From: Fontimonas thermophila
Lineage (GTDB): Bacteria; Pseudomonadota; Gammaproteobacteria; Nevskiales; Nevskiaceae
Length of the DNA: 64,000 nucleotides
Assembly (NCBI RefSeq): GCF_900113085.1
Contig: NZ_FOOC01000001.1
Coordinates: 1 to 64,000 of the forward strand
Direction: 5' to 3'
Below are positions 29,332-38,651 of the stretch, in pieces; within the stretch, counting starts at the first letter, position 1; each line of letters opens with the position of its first letter. The notes under the pieces were generated by a model. The model saw only the letters and a program-made list of their open reading frames with translations, did not search any database and was not told where the DNA came from. Both the position numbers and the translations under genes were made by a program.

Positions 29332-30852
29332 ATGAGCACCCCGATCCAGTCGGTCGAGGGAAGCGCGCGGGAAATCGCTGCCGTCGATCTCGGCTCGAAC
29401 AGTTTTCATCTGCTCGTCGCGCGCACCGATGGGCGTGAGATCCAGGTCATCGACCGGCTGCGCGAACCGGTGCGCCTGGCTGCCGGCGTCGGCCCCGACC
29501 GACGCCTGCAGCCGGACGTCGCACAGCGCGCGCTGGCCTGTCTGCAGCGCTTCGGCCAGCGCCTGCGCGGCATTCCGCCCGAGTGCGTGCGTGCGGTCGG
29601 CACCAATACGATGCGCAAGCTGCGCCGCAGCAGCGACTTCCATGTCCAGGCCGAAGCCGCGCTGGGCCATCCAATCGAAGTCATTTCCGGCCTCGAAGAG
29701 GCGCGCCTGGTCTATGGCGGGGTGACGCACGGAATGGGCCGGGCGCGGCCGCGCCGGCTGGTCGTCGACATCGGTGGCGGCAGCACCGAGCTGATCATCG
29801 GCCGCCACGAGACGCCGCGCCTGATGGAGTCGGTGTCGCTGGGCTGCGTCGTCCACACCCAGCGTTTCTTCGAAGACGGCGTGATCACCGCCGCCCGCTT
29901 CAAGCGCGCGCGGCTAGCGGCACGCGTGGAACTGGAATTCCTGGAGCGCCGCTACCGGCGCGCCGGCTGGGACGTGGCCATCGGCTCATCCGGCACCATC
30001 CGCGGGATCTGGCGCGTGATCCTGGCCAACGGCTGGAGCGATCAGCACATCACCCGCGAGGCGCTGGAAAAGGTGGTGGATCTGGTACTCACGCGCGAGC
30101 ACATCGATCAAATCGACTTCGCCGGGTTGCGGGAAGACCGCCGGCCGGTGTTTGTCGGCGGGCTCGCCGTGCTCGCGGGCATTTTCGATTCGCTCGCATT
30201 AAAGACGCTGGAGACCTCCGACCGCGCGCTGCGCGAAGGTCTGGTCTATGACCTCCTGGGTCGTCTGTCCAACCACGACGTGCGCGACGAAGCGGTACAG
30301 GCGATGGCGCGCCGCTATGGCGTGGACCAGCGCCACGCCGCGGAGCTGTCGCGCACGGCGCTGCGCATCCTCGATCAGGTCGGCAAAACCTGGGGGCTGG
30401 ACACGCGCAACGCCCGCCAACTCCTCGACTGGGCTGCGCGCCTGCACGAAGTGGGACTCGCCATCACCCACAACGGTTACCACAAGCACAGCCAATACAT
30501 CCTCCAGCACAGCGATCTGCAGGGCTTCTCACAAACCGACCAGAAACTGCTGGCGGCGCTGGTGCGCCTGCATCGCGGCCGTTTCGCGCTCGAAGTCCTC
30601 GACGAGGTGCCGACGGCCTGGGTGGAGCCGCTCAAGCGCATGGCGATGGTGCTGCGCCTGGCCTATCTGCTGCACCGCTCGCGCACGCCCGATCTCAAAC
30701 CGCCGGTGCGCGTCAATCCGAACCGGCGTGGCTATGAGCTTTCGTTCACGCAGAAGCGCTGGCTCGAGCGCCACCCGCTGACCCAGGCGGATCTGGAACG
30801 CGAGGTCGAATATCTCGCCGCCGCGCAGCTGCGCTTAAAACTGGCTACCTGA
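29332..30852 (+). CDS. ppx: Exopolyphosphatase
   Basis: A 506-residue Ppx/GppA enzyme that hydrolyses polyphosphate from its ends. The ASKHA nucleotide-like domain shows AAVDLGSNSFHLLVAR, RAVGTNTMRKLR, VVDIGGGSTELIIG and IGSSGTIRGIW. The C-terminal HD-like half (about 310-500) contains LHEVGLAITHNGYHKHSQYIL and ALVRLHRG. Length matches E. coli Ppx (513) rather than GppA. It is convergent with ppk1, 8 bp apart, so polyphosphate synthesis and breakdown genes are neighbours but on opposite strands, unlike the enteric ppk-ppx operon. Confidence 0.95.
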   Translation: MSTPIQSVEGSAREIAAVDLGSNSFHLLVARTDGREIQVIDRLREPVRLAAGVGPDRRLQPDVAQRALACLQRFGQRLRGIPPECVRAVGTNTMRKLRRSSDFHVQAEAALGHPIEVISGLEEARLVYGGVTHGMGRARPRRLVVDIGGGSTELIIGRHETPRLMESVSLGCVVHTQRFFEDGVITAARFKRARLAARVELEFLERRYRRAGWDVAIGSSGTIRGIWRVILANGWSDQHITREALEKVVDLVLTREHIDQIDFAGLREDRRPVFVGGLAVLAGIFDSLALKTLETSDRALREGLVYDLLGRLSNHDVRDEAVQAMARRYGVDQRHAAELSRTALRILDQVGKTWGLDTRNARQLLDWAARLHEVGLAITHNGYHKHSQYILQHSDLQGFSQTDQKLLAALVRLHRGRFALEVLDEVPTAWVEPLKRMAMVLRLAYLLHRSRTPDLKPPVRVNPNRRGYELSFTQKRWLERHPLTQADLEREVEYLAAAQLRLKLAT

Positions 30853-30860
30853 GCATCCCG

Positions 30861-32963
30861 TCAGGGTTCTTCCATGAACCGCAGCTGCACCGGCTTGGTG
30901 TCATCAGCCTGCGCGCGTCGATAAGCGCCGTCGGGCTGCAGGATCCAGCTTTGCGCGGTATCGGCGAGATAGGCGTGCAGGTGATCGAGGATGCGCTCGC
31001 GCAGTTTTTTATCGAGGATCGGGAACGCGACCTCGACGCGGCGGAACAGGTTGCGCTCCATCCAGTCGGCGCTGGCGAGATACAGCTCGCCGTCGCCACC
31101 ATTGGCGAAATAGTACGCACGGTGGTGTTCGAGAAAGCGCCCGACGATCGAGCGCACCTGGATGTTTTCCGACAACCCCGGAACCCCGGGGCGCAGCGAA
31201 CACATGCCGCGGACGATCAGGTCGATCTTCACCCCGGCGCACGAGGCCCGGTACAAGGCCTGGATCATCTCCGGATCCACCAGGGCGTTCATCTTGGCGA
31301 TGATGCGCGCCGGCCTGCCGGCGGATGCGTGCGCGATCTCCCGCTCGATTTTGGCGTGCAACTGCTTGGCCAGCGTGAACGGCGACTGCAGCAGCCGGTG
31401 CAGCTTGGTCACCTTGCCCAGGCTGGTGAGCTGCAGGAACACCGCATGCACGTCCTTGCAGATCTGGGGATCCGCAGTGAACAGACTGTAATCGGTATAA
31501 AGACGCGCGGTGCGCGGGTGATAGTTGCCGGTGCCCAGATGGGCGTAGTGCCGCAGCGTGGACGTCCCGCCCGGAGCACCCTCCTCGCGGCGCACGACCA
31601 GACACATCTTCGCGTGGGTCTTGTAGCCGACCACCCCATACACCACGTGCGCGCCGACCTCCTGTAGCTGCTCGGCGAGATCGATGTTGGCCTCTTCGTC
31701 GAAACGCGCGCGCAATTCGACGACGACGGTGACCTCCTTGCCGTTGCGCGCCGCCTCGATCAGCGCCTCGGCCACCGCCGACTTGTCGCCGGTGCGATAC
31801 AGCGTCTGCTTGATCGCCAGCACCTTGGGATCGCGGGCGGCGGCGCGCAGAAAATCGACGACCGGCATGAACGATTCATACGGATGGTGCAGCAGCTGGT
31901 CGCGCTCGCGGATCGCCGCAAAGATGTCGCCCGCGGCAAACGCCTTGGGCACGCGCGGCGTAAACGGCGGATATTTGAGATCGGGGCGATCGACCATGTC
32001 CGGGATCGCCATCAGGCGGTGCAGATTGACCGGGCCGTTGACCTGATAGACATCCGCGGGGGTGAGCTGGGCGACGTCCATCAGGTACTGCCACAGCGGT
32101 TCCGGACAGTTGTGGGCAACCTCGAGCCGCACGATGTCGCCCCACTGGCGCTGCGACAGCTCGCCCTCGACGGCTTCCATCAGATCCTTGACCTCTTCTT
32201 CGTCAACCAGCAGGTCGGAATTGCGGGTCAGGCGGAACTGGTAGCTGCCGGTCGCCTCCATGCCGGGAAACAAGTCGTCGACATAGGCGTGGATCACGCT
32301 CGACAGGAAGACGAAATCGTGCGGGCCGGTCCCCGCAACCTCCTGGGGGATCTGGATCAACCGCGGCAGTGCCCGCGGCGCCTGCACGATCGCAAAACCG
32401 GTGTTGCGGCCAAAAGCGTCCTTGCCGGAGAGCTGGACGATGAAGTTCAGCGACTTGTTGAGGATGCGCGGGAACGGATGCGCCGGATCGAGCCCGATCG
32501 GCGACAGCACTGGCATCAGCTCGTTGTGAAAATACTGCTTGAGCCAGGCGTCTTGCTCGGGCGTCCACTCGGCGCGGCGCAAGAAGCGGATACGTTCCTT
32601 TTCCAGTGCCGGGACGATGATCTCGTTGAAGGTGTGGTACTGCTCGGCAACGAGTTCGTGCGCGCGCCGGCTGATCGCGGCGAGCGTCTCCGCCGGCGTC
32701 AGCCCATCGGCTCCCCGCTGTGTCGGGTTGAGCTCGGCCATCTGCTGCAGGCCAGCGACGCGGATCTCGAAGAATTCATCGAGATTGGAGCTGGAGATGC
32801 ACAGAAACTTGAGCCGCTCGAGCAGCGGCACGCGCTCATCCTTGGCCTGCTCGAGGACACGGCGGTTGAATTCGAGCAGCGACAGTTCGCGGTTGAGGAA
32901 CAGCTCGGCGGGCTGGAGGCCCTGCGCGAGCGGGTCGGGCAGCTCGGGCGGCGCTTGTGTCAT
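30861..32963 (-). CDS. ppk1: Polyphosphate kinase 1
   Basis: A 700-residue membrane-associated kinase that forms polyphosphate from ATP. Typical segments: FLNRELSLLEFNRRVLEQA (N domain), the ATP-contacting KQTLYRTGDKSAVAEAL, the phospho-histidine in GYKTHAKMCLVVRR, and HLGTGNYHPRTARLYTDYSLFT. The C-terminal end includes RVEVAFPILDKKLRERI. It has full family length (about 690). It lies leftward, just downstream of a type II NADH dehydrogenase gene (57 bp) and convergent with ppx. Confidence 0.97.
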   Translation of the reverse strand: MTQAPPELPDPLAQGLQPAELFLNRELSLLEFNRRVLEQAKDERVPLLERLKFLCISSSNLDEFFEIRVAGLQQMAELNPTQRGADGLTPAETLAAISRRAHELVAEQYHTFNEIIVPALEKERIRFLRRAEWTPEQDAWLKQYFHNELMPVLSPIGLDPAHPFPRILNKSLNFIVQLSGKDAFGRNTGFAIVQAPRALPRLIQIPQEVAGTGPHDFVFLSSVIHAYVDDLFPGMEATGSYQFRLTRNSDLLVDEEEVKDLMEAVEGELSQRQWGDIVRLEVAHNCPEPLWQYLMDVAQLTPADVYQVNGPVNLHRLMAIPDMVDRPDLKYPPFTPRVPKAFAAGDIFAAIRERDQLLHHPYESFMPVVDFLRAAARDPKVLAIKQTLYRTGDKSAVAEALIEAARNGKEVTVVVELRARFDEEANIDLAEQLQEVGAHVVYGVVGYKTHAKMCLVVRREEGAPGGTSTLRHYAHLGTGNYHPRTARLYTDYSLFTADPQICKDVHAVFLQLTSLGKVTKLHRLLQSPFTLAKQLHAKIEREIAHASAGRPARIIAKMNALVDPEMIQALYRASCAGVKIDLIVRGMCSLRPGVPGLSENIQVRSIVGRFLEHHRAYYFANGGDGELYLASADWMERNLFRRVEVAFPILDKKLRERILDHLHAYLADTAQSWILQPDGAYRRAQADDTKPVQLRFMEEP

Positions 32964-33020
32964 CGCGGTGGACTGGGAGATGCGGGATGCCCAGTCTATG
33001 ACAGGCGTATGGCCGGCTGG

Positions 33021-34361
33021 TTACGCCGCCCGGTCCAGATGCCCGCCGTCCGCGCGCGAATGGTGCGCCTGCCGCAGCGCCCGCGTCTTCGGCGGCGCAC
33101 CGGTGATCAGGCGGTCGCCCTCCTTGCGCGTGCAGTACTTCCAGGCCCATTGCAGGAACACACGCATGCGCTGCTCGGCATCGATCAGCGAGGCGATGTG
33201 GACAAACGCCCAGATCAGCCAGGCGGCGATGCCGGTGAGCTTGACCACGCGCAGGTCGCCGACGGCCTTGTTCATGCCGATCACCGCCATCGTGCCCAGG
33301 TCGCGGTAGCGAAACGGCGCGCGCGGAGCCTGGCCGCGCAGCCGGCGGCGGATCACGTCGGCGACATAGCGGCCCTGCTGGATCGCCGCCGGCGCAAGTC
33401 CCGGTACATCGCGCCCGCGCGCGTCGGTCAGACACGCCAGATCGCCGATGACGAAGATCTCCGGATGCCCCGGCAGGCTGCAATCCGGCCGCACCTTGAC
33501 GCGCCCACTGCGGTCGAGCAGGGCGCCGGTGCGCTCGGCGAGGATCTCGCCGAAATACGATGCGCGCACGCCGGCAGCCCAGAGAATGGTTGCCGCCTGG
33601 ACGGTCTCGACCTCCGTGCCGCTGCGCATGCACACGAAATCCGGCCCCAGCTCCTCGACCTTGGTCCCGGTGCGCACGGTCACGCCCAGTTCTTCGAGAT
33701 GGCGGCGCGCCGCCCGGCGCAAACGAACGTCGTAGGCCGGCAGCACGTCCGGCGCGCCTTCGACGAGCAAGATACGCGCCTGGCGCGGATCGATGCGACG
33801 GAAATCGTGCACCATGGTCTTGTGCGCGAGCTCGCCGATCGCGCCGGCGAGTTCGACCCCGGTCGGCCCGGCACCGACGATGACAAAGCTCATCAGACGC
33901 TGCCGTTCGACCGGATCCTCCAGGGCCTCCGCCTTTTCGAACGCATCGAAGATGCGGCGGCGGATGTCGAGGGCGTGCTCGACGGTCTTGAGTCCCGGCG
34001 CGAACTGCGCCCAGCTGTCGCGGCCGAAGTAATGATGCTTGACGCCGGTGGCGACGATCAGCGTGTCGTAACGCAGCGTGCCGTACTGGTGGCGCAGCAC
34101 GCGGGCCTGCGGATCGAGCTCAAAAACTGCCGAGGTCAGGCAGGTGACGTTGCGATACTTGCGCAGCACCACGCGGTGCGGGATGGCGATATCACCGGGC
34201 GGGATCGCACCGGTTGCCACTTGATAAAGCAGCGGCTGGAACAACTGGAAATTGCGCTTGTCGAGCAGGGTCACCCGGCAGCCGCTGCGCCCTAGGGCCT
34301 TGGCCGCATACAGCCCGGCGAAGCCGCCGCCGACGATGACCACGTGATGCTGTCCGTCCAT
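33021..34361 (-). CDS. ndh: Type II NADH dehydrogenase / FAD-dependent oxidoreductase
   Basis: A 446-residue two-dinucleotide-binding flavoprotein that passes electrons from NADH to quinone without pumping protons. FAD-binding HVVIVGGGFAGLYAAKAL starts the protein; NADH-binding FVIVGAGPTGVELAGAIGEL lies near residue 165; IFVIGDLACL near 300 completes the FAD site. The C-terminal region (LTGIAAWLIWAFVHIASLID and an amphipathic tail) fits peripheral membrane attachment. It precedes ppk1 in the same direction. The 211-bp gap on its 5' side holds no recognised element. Confidence 0.92.
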   Translation of the reverse strand: MDGQHHVVIVGGGFAGLYAAKALGRSGCRVTLLDKRNFQLFQPLLYQVATGAIPPGDIAIPHRVVLRKYRNVTCLTSAVFELDPQARVLRHQYGTLRYDTLIVATGVKHHYFGRDSWAQFAPGLKTVEHALDIRRRIFDAFEKAEALEDPVERQRLMSFVIVGAGPTGVELAGAIGELAHKTMVHDFRRIDPRQARILLVEGAPDVLPAYDVRLRRAARRHLEELGVTVRTGTKVEELGPDFVCMRSGTEVETVQAATILWAAGVRASYFGEILAERTGALLDRSGRVKVRPDCSLPGHPEIFVIGDLACLTDARGRDVPGLAPAAIQQGRYVADVIRRRLRGQAPRAPFRYRDLGTMAVIGMNKAVGDLRVVKLTGIAAWLIWAFVHIASLIDAEQRMRVFLQWAWKYCTRKEGDRLITGAPPKTRALRQAHHSRADGGHLDRAA

Positions 34362-34572
34362 TCCACCCGACCGTCATGTTGCACTGCGGCAAAGCCTATC
34401 GGGGCACTGGCAGGGGTGCAATCACAGGTCCCTGTTAGGGAACATCCGAAAAAGGCGGCGCGCGGGATGAAGCCCGGCAGGCAAGCGCAGCGCCGCGACT
34501 CATCGCGCCGAACGGCGAGGGGACGAGCGCTGCGCGCCCACGCGATTCCCCGCGCCGTGGACCCGCGCTTGC

Positions 34573-35439
34573 TCAGGCGCCGCGCCCGGTATCCGGCGCA
34601 AGGCCCATGCGCCGCAGGCAGCGGGCCGCCAGCGTGTACTGGGCCGCCTGGGCGATGTCGTGGATATATCCGGCATTGACCGCGCCGCCGACGACGGCGC
34701 CGATCACCGGCAGCGCGCCGCCGCTCTTGCGGGTTCCAAGATGCGCGCCGATGCGGCTGGCCAGGGTGTTCAGGCTGAATTGCGCCGCATCCTTGGCGAG
34801 CTCGCGCTCGGCGATGCGCTCGACGCCGTCGCGCCAGGCCGCATCGAGCAGCGGACGACCCTCGTGCAGGGCCGCCCAGGCCGCGCGTTTCTCCTCGTAA
34901 CTGTTGGCGGAGGCGAGCGCGAACACGCCGATCGACAAACCCTGCGCGCCAGGCTGCCCCCAATCCTCGCCATAGCAGTATGCGGTGCGGTGGATCGTGC
35001 GCAGCGCCAGCGTCAGCAGCGTCGGGATGTCGGCGACCATGCCGGCGGCGCCGCCGATGCCGAGCGCCGCACCGCTGCCGCCGGCGAGCAGGATCGCGCG
35101 CCGCTCGACGCGGCGGGCCAGCGCATCGGCCTCACGCAGGGAGCGTTGCGCGAGCGCCTCGAGCGTGTCGACACCTGCCCAGCGCAGGATGTCGCGCCCA
35201 CCGGCGATCCGTCCGGCGACTCCGTCGAGCGCCTGCAGGCTTGCCCGCAGCACCCCGACCGGAACCAGCTGCTGCGTCAGCCGCGCGGCGACATGGCTGG
35301 GTTTGGCCAGCAGGCGGGTGCCCCAATCCGGCGGCGCCTCGAGCCAGCGCTGGATGTCGGCGCGCCGCGCCCGCGCATAGGCGTCGGGCGCATCGATCGC
35401 TTCTGGCTTGGCGCTGGCCTGTCCGGTCGGTACGATCAT
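34573..35439 (-). CDS. EcsC family protein
   Basis: A 288-residue protein of the EcsC family, known from the third gene of the Bacillus ecs transporter locus and widespread as stand-alone genes; its molecular role is unknown. Visible features are an Ala-rich helical N-terminus, the Gly-rich hydrophobic stretch LAGGSGAALGIGGAAGMVADIPTLLTLALRTIHR (in pieces typical of EcsC, about 125-155), and the second glycine-rich segment LPVIGAVVGGAVNAGYIHDIAQAAQYTL near the C-terminus. ATG 35439 is chosen over 35496. No ABC transporter genes are nearby. It is divergent from the NRDE gene, 55 bp apart. Confidence 0.82.
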   Translation of the reverse strand: MIVPTGQASAKPEAIDAPDAYARARRADIQRWLEAPPDWGTRLLAKPSHVAARLTQQLVPVGVLRASLQALDGVAGRIAGGRDILRWAGVDTLEALAQRSLREADALARRVERRAILLAGGSGAALGIGGAAGMVADIPTLLTLALRTIHRTAYCYGEDWGQPGAQGLSIGVFALASANSYEEKRAAWAALHEGRPLLDAAWRDGVERIAERELAKDAAQFSLNTLASRIGAHLGTRKSGGALPVIGAVVGGAVNAGYIHDIAQAAQYTLAARCLRRMGLAPDTGRGA

Positions 35440-35494
35440 GATCCTTCCAGCGTAGCGGGTTGACGGGCGGACGGCACGCGCGGATGCTGCCGGC

Positions 35495-36271
35495 ATGTGC
35501 CTGATCGCCGTCGCCCTCGATGCGCACCCCCGTTATCCGCTGGTGATCGCCGCCAACCGCGACGAATTCCACGACCGTCCGGCCGCCCCCGCCGACTGGT
35601 GGCCCGGCACCGCATCGGTGTTCGGCGGCCGCGACCTGCTCAAAGGCGGCAGCTGGCTTGCGCTCGCGCGCGATCGCCGCTGGGCCGTGGTCACCAATGT
35701 CCGCCGCATGATACCCCCCGATCCGAAGGCGCCCTCGCGCGGCGCGCTGGTCGCCGACTATGTGAGCCGCGAGGACGACCCTGCGGATTACGTCGCACGC
35801 CTGGGTGCGTCGGCCACCGCCCATCCCGGCTTCAATCTGCTCGTCGGCGTCGGCAGCCGCGCCCATTACGCCACCAACCATCCGCGCTATCGCACGGCTG
35901 CGCTCAGCGCCGGCATCCACGCCGTCAGCAATGCCAGTCTCGATACGCCCTGGCCCAAGCTGGTGCGGCTGCGCGCGGCGCTGCAGCGCTGGTGTGCGGA
36001 ACGCTGCGACGATTTCACCCCCCTGTTCGCCGCCCTGGCGGATTCGCGCCCGGCTCCGGATGAGGCCTTGCCGGATACCGGCGTCGGTCTGGAGACGGAA
36101 CGCTTTCTGTCCCCCCCGTTCATCCGCGGCGACCGCTATGGCACGCGTGCCAGCACCGTGCTGGCGATGCGCGCCGACGGCCGCGTGCGTTTCTGGGAAC
36201 GCCGTTTCGGCCCCTTGGGTCGCGCATCCGGAGAAACGCAGTGCGAATTGTGTCTCGCCGCCGGAACCTGA
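35495..36271 (+). CDS. NRDE family protein (TANGO2-like)
   Basis: A 258-residue protein of the NRDE/TANGO2 family, with an N-terminal-nucleophile-like fold. It starts MCLIAVALDAHPRYPLVIAANRDEFHDRP, with Cys2 and the NRDE signature, followed by WWPG and GGRDLLKGGSWLAL, then VTNVRR and an internal GVHAVSNASLDTPWPK-like segment (GIHAVSNASLDTPWPK). Human TANGO2 has been linked to haem/lipid handling, but no bacterial activity is settled. It is followed by the DNA methyltransferase gene 112 bp downstream in the same direction. Confidence 0.9.
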   Translation: MCLIAVALDAHPRYPLVIAANRDEFHDRPAAPADWWPGTASVFGGRDLLKGGSWLALARDRRWAVVTNVRRMIPPDPKAPSRGALVADYVSREDDPADYVARLGASATAHPGFNLLVGVGSRAHYATNHPRYRTAALSAGIHAVSNASLDTPWPKLVRLRAALQRWCAERCDDFTPLFAALADSRPAPDEALPDTGVGLETERFLSPPFIRGDRYGTRASTVLAMRADGRVRFWERRFGPLGRASGETQCELCLAAGT

Positions 36272-36383
36272 TCGCCACCGGACACCCCAGGCTGCGCAAA
36301 CAGCGCGTGAAATTCCGCCCCGGCGCATCGCACCGATTTGCGCGATACTGGATCGCAAAAGCGGCTTTCTGGCCGCCGGGGAC

Positions 36384-37055
36384 ATGGGCATGGACGAGAC
36401 ATGGGGCACCTTGCGCCGGGCAACATCGGCCCGCGACGGATCACGCCTGCAGGCGGCCGCGGTGGACGGCGGTCCCCGCACCACCGGCGCGCGCCGCGCC
36501 GGCCAGCCCCCGGCGACGGTTGCCAGCGCCACGGCGCCGGGACCGATCCACACCGCCTGGCTGGACAGCCCGCTCGGCCCGCTGCTCGCGGCCGCCTGCG
36601 ACGAGGGCATTGTGCTACTCGAATTCGGCGAGCCGGACCGCGCCGATGCCCAGCTCGCCGCCCTGTGCCGCCTCGTCGGTGCACCGCTCGGTGCGGGGGA
36701 TCACCCGCTGCTGCGGCGGCTGGCGCACGAGCTGGCCGAGTACTTCGCGGGCACGCGGCGCAGCTTCACGCTGCCGCTGGTCGATCCGGGGTCGGATTTC
36801 CAGCGCCGGGTGTGGCGCGCGTTGCGGGACATTCCTTACGGCGAAACCTGCTCGTATGCCGCGTTGGCGGCGGCGGTCGGCCACCCCCGCGCCTGCCGCG
36901 CGGTCGGCAACGCCAATCGCCAGAACCGCATCGCCATCCTCATCCCCTGCCACCGCGTCGTGAATCAAGACGGCCGGCTCGGCGGCTATGGCGGCGGGAT
37001 CTGGCGCAAAAAGTGGCTGCTCGCGCTCGAACGCGGCCACCCACCGCTCAAGTGA
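36384..37055 (+). CDS. ogt: Methylated-DNA--protein-cysteine methyltransferase
   Basis: A 223-residue suicide repair protein that moves alkyl groups from O6-alkylguanine or O4-alkylthymine to its own Cys. The AGT domain covers about 58-218, with FQRRVWRALRDIPYGETCSYAALA, the arginine-finger region RAVGNANRQNRI and the acceptor Cys in IPCHRVV. The first 57 residues are low-complexity and show no similarity; ATG 36384 and 36390 are both possible, or translation may start further in. The length lies between Ogt (about 170) and Ada C-domain proteins. Its stop overlaps that of the convergent SDR gene by eight bases. Confidence 0.92.
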   Translation: MGMDETWGTLRRATSARDGSRLQAAAVDGGPRTTGARRAGQPPATVASATAPGPIHTAWLDSPLGPLLAAACDEGIVLLEFGEPDRADAQLAALCRLVGAPLGAGDHPLLRRLAHELAEYFAGTRRSFTLPLVDPGSDFQRRVWRALRDIPYGETCSYAALAAAVGHPRACRAVGNANRQNRIAILIPCHRVVNQDGRLGGYGGGIWRKKWLLALERGHPPLK

Positions 37056-37809
37056 GCCGCAAGCCGCCGTCCACCGGCAGTACGACGCCGGTCACATAGC
37101 CCGCCTCCGCCGACAACAGCCAGCGCACCGCGCGGGCCACCTCGTCGGCACCGCCCAGCCGGCGCAGCGGCACGCGGGCCAGCTCGCGCGCCTGTTCGGC
37201 CGCGCTGAGCGTCGGCGTCGCCGCCCAGATCATGTGTCCCGGCGCGACACCGTTGACGCGCAAGCGCGGCGCGAGCTCCAGCGCCAGCGTCTGCGTCAGC
37301 GTCCACAACCCGGCCTTGGCGGCGATGTATGGCGCAAAGCCCGGAACACCGCGCCGCGCCTGGGTATCGACGATGTTGACGATGCTGCCGCCGTCGGCCA
37401 GACGCGTCATGCACGCCTGGATCAGCAGCAGCGGCGCGCGCAGATTGGTCGCCAGCAAATCGTCGACCTGCGCCGGAGTGATCGAGCCGAACGGCGTGCG
37501 GTAATACGTGGAGGCATTGTTGACCAGTGCATCGAGCCGCTGCCAGCGCGCATACGCCTCGTCGGCGAGCCGCTCGATCTGCGCGGCGTCGCGCAGATCG
37601 GCGCGCACTGCCACGGCCGAATCCGCACGCGCGGCGTTGAGCGTATCGGTGAGCGCGCGCGCTGCGGCGATCGAACTCTGTGCATGCACGACGACGTTCC
37701 AGCCCTCGGCGTGCAGCGTGCGCACGATCGCCGCGCCGATCCGGCGTGCCGCGCCGGTGACCAGCGCCACGCGCACCGATGCATCCACTCCTTTATCCTT
37801 GCCCGTCAT
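37048..37809 (-). CDS. Pteridine reductase-type short-chain dehydrogenase
   Basis: A 253-residue NADPH-dependent SDR. The cofactor motif is ALVTGAARRIGAAIVRTL, where the RR and the missing third Gly are typical of pteridine reductases (PTR1/FolM); NNAS follows at about 100, and the catalytic YIAAK at about 165. The C-terminus, GYVTGVVLPVDGGLRL, is typical. Reduction of dihydrobiopterin/dihydrofolate-type pterins is likely. ATG 37809 gives family length. It is divergent from uppP with only 19 bp between the start codons, so the promoters must overlap the coding sequences. Confidence 0.87.
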   Translation of the reverse strand: MTGKDKGVDASVRVALVTGAARRIGAAIVRTLHAEGWNVVVHAQSSIAAARALTDTLNAARADSAVAVRADLRDAAQIERLADEAYARWQRLDALVNNASTYYRTPFGSITPAQVDDLLATNLRAPLLLIQACMTRLADGGSIVNIVDTQARRGVPGFAPYIAAKAGLWTLTQTLALELAPRLRVNGVAPGHMIWAATPTLSAAEQARELARVPLRRLGGADEVARAVRWLLSAEAGYVTGVVLPVDGGLRLT

Positions 37810-37828
37810 TTGCATCATCGATCGATCC

Positions 37829-38617
37829 GTGGACAGCCTGTTGCAAGCGATTCTGCTCGGTGTCATCGAGGGTCTCACCGAGTTTCTGCCGATCTCGAGC
37901 ACCGGCCATCTGCTGATCGCGCAGGTCTGGCTCGACCGCCGCTCGGATTTGTTCAACATCGCGATCCAGTCCGGCGCGATCCTTGCGGTCACCCTCGTCT
38001 ACCGTGCCCGGTTGGTCCGACTCGCCACCGGCTGGGTCGATGATGCCGCGATCCGCGACGATCTGCTCAAGCTCGGCACGGCCTTCGGCATCACCGCGCT
38101 GCTGGGCCTGCTCGCCAAAAAGCTGGGCGCGTCGTTGCCGGAGACGGCCACGCCAGTGGCCATCGCGCTGATCGTCGGCGGCGTGGTCATCTTCGCCGTC
38201 GAGCACTGGCTCAAGACGCAAGCGCCGCGCACGTCGATCGGCTGGGGGGTGGCCGTGGGCGTTGGCGTAGCCCAGGTGATCGCCGGCGTGTTTCCGGGCA
38301 CGTCACGCTCGGCGGCGGCCATTTTCGCGGCGCTGCTGCTCGGCCTGACCCATCGCGCGCGCGCCGCGGAGTTTGCCTTTCTCGTCGGCATCCCGACGAT
38401 GTTCGCAGCAACCGGCTATGAGCTGTACAAGACGCTGAGCGATGCCACCGCGCGCGCCGCCGAACCCTGGCACGAGCTGATCGCAGCGTTTGCCACCGCC
38501 GCGGTGGTCGGCTTTGCCACCGTCAAATGGCTGCTGCGCTATGTCGCCGGGCACAGCTTCGTGCCGTTTGGCTGGTATCGCATCGCCCTCGGCGTGAGTC
38601 TGCTCGTGTGGCTGTGA
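37829..38617 (+). CDS. uppP: Undecaprenyl-diphosphatase UppP
   Basis: A 262-residue inner-membrane phosphatase that recycles undecaprenyl pyrophosphate for peptidoglycan and LPS synthesis, also a bacitracin-resistance factor. Both signature boxes are present: GVIEGLTEFLPISSTGHLLI near the start and GVFPGTSRSAAAI (PGTSRS) near residue 155; about eight hydrophobic helices span the protein. GTG 37829 is the only reasonable start, as the preceding frame has no similarity; no strong ribosome-binding site is visible. It is followed by convergent cca. Confidence 0.95.
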   Translation: MDSLLQAILLGVIEGLTEFLPISSTGHLLIAQVWLDRRSDLFNIAIQSGAILAVTLVYRARLVRLATGWVDDAAIRDDLLKLGTAFGITALLGLLAKKLGASLPETATPVAIALIVGGVVIFAVEHWLKTQAPRTSIGWGVAVGVGVAQVIAGVFPGTSRSAAAIFAALLLGLTHRARAAEFAFLVGIPTMFAATGYELYKTLSDATARAAEPWHELIAAFATAAVVGFATVKWLLRYVAGHSFVPFGWYRIALGVSLLVWL

Positions 38618-38651
38618 ACCCCGAAGCGACGGCCGCACGCCGGGCATCCTT

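Noticed and set aside
31884-34295. 803-codon plus-strand open frame across ppk1 and ndh
   Set aside because: Both leftward genes are full-length with family motifs; the plus frame reads like reverse-complement composition and spans two genes.
34362-34572. Gene or RNA in the ndh-EcsC gap
   Set aside because: Short inverted stretches only; no ORF with a ribosome-binding site and no known RNA pattern.
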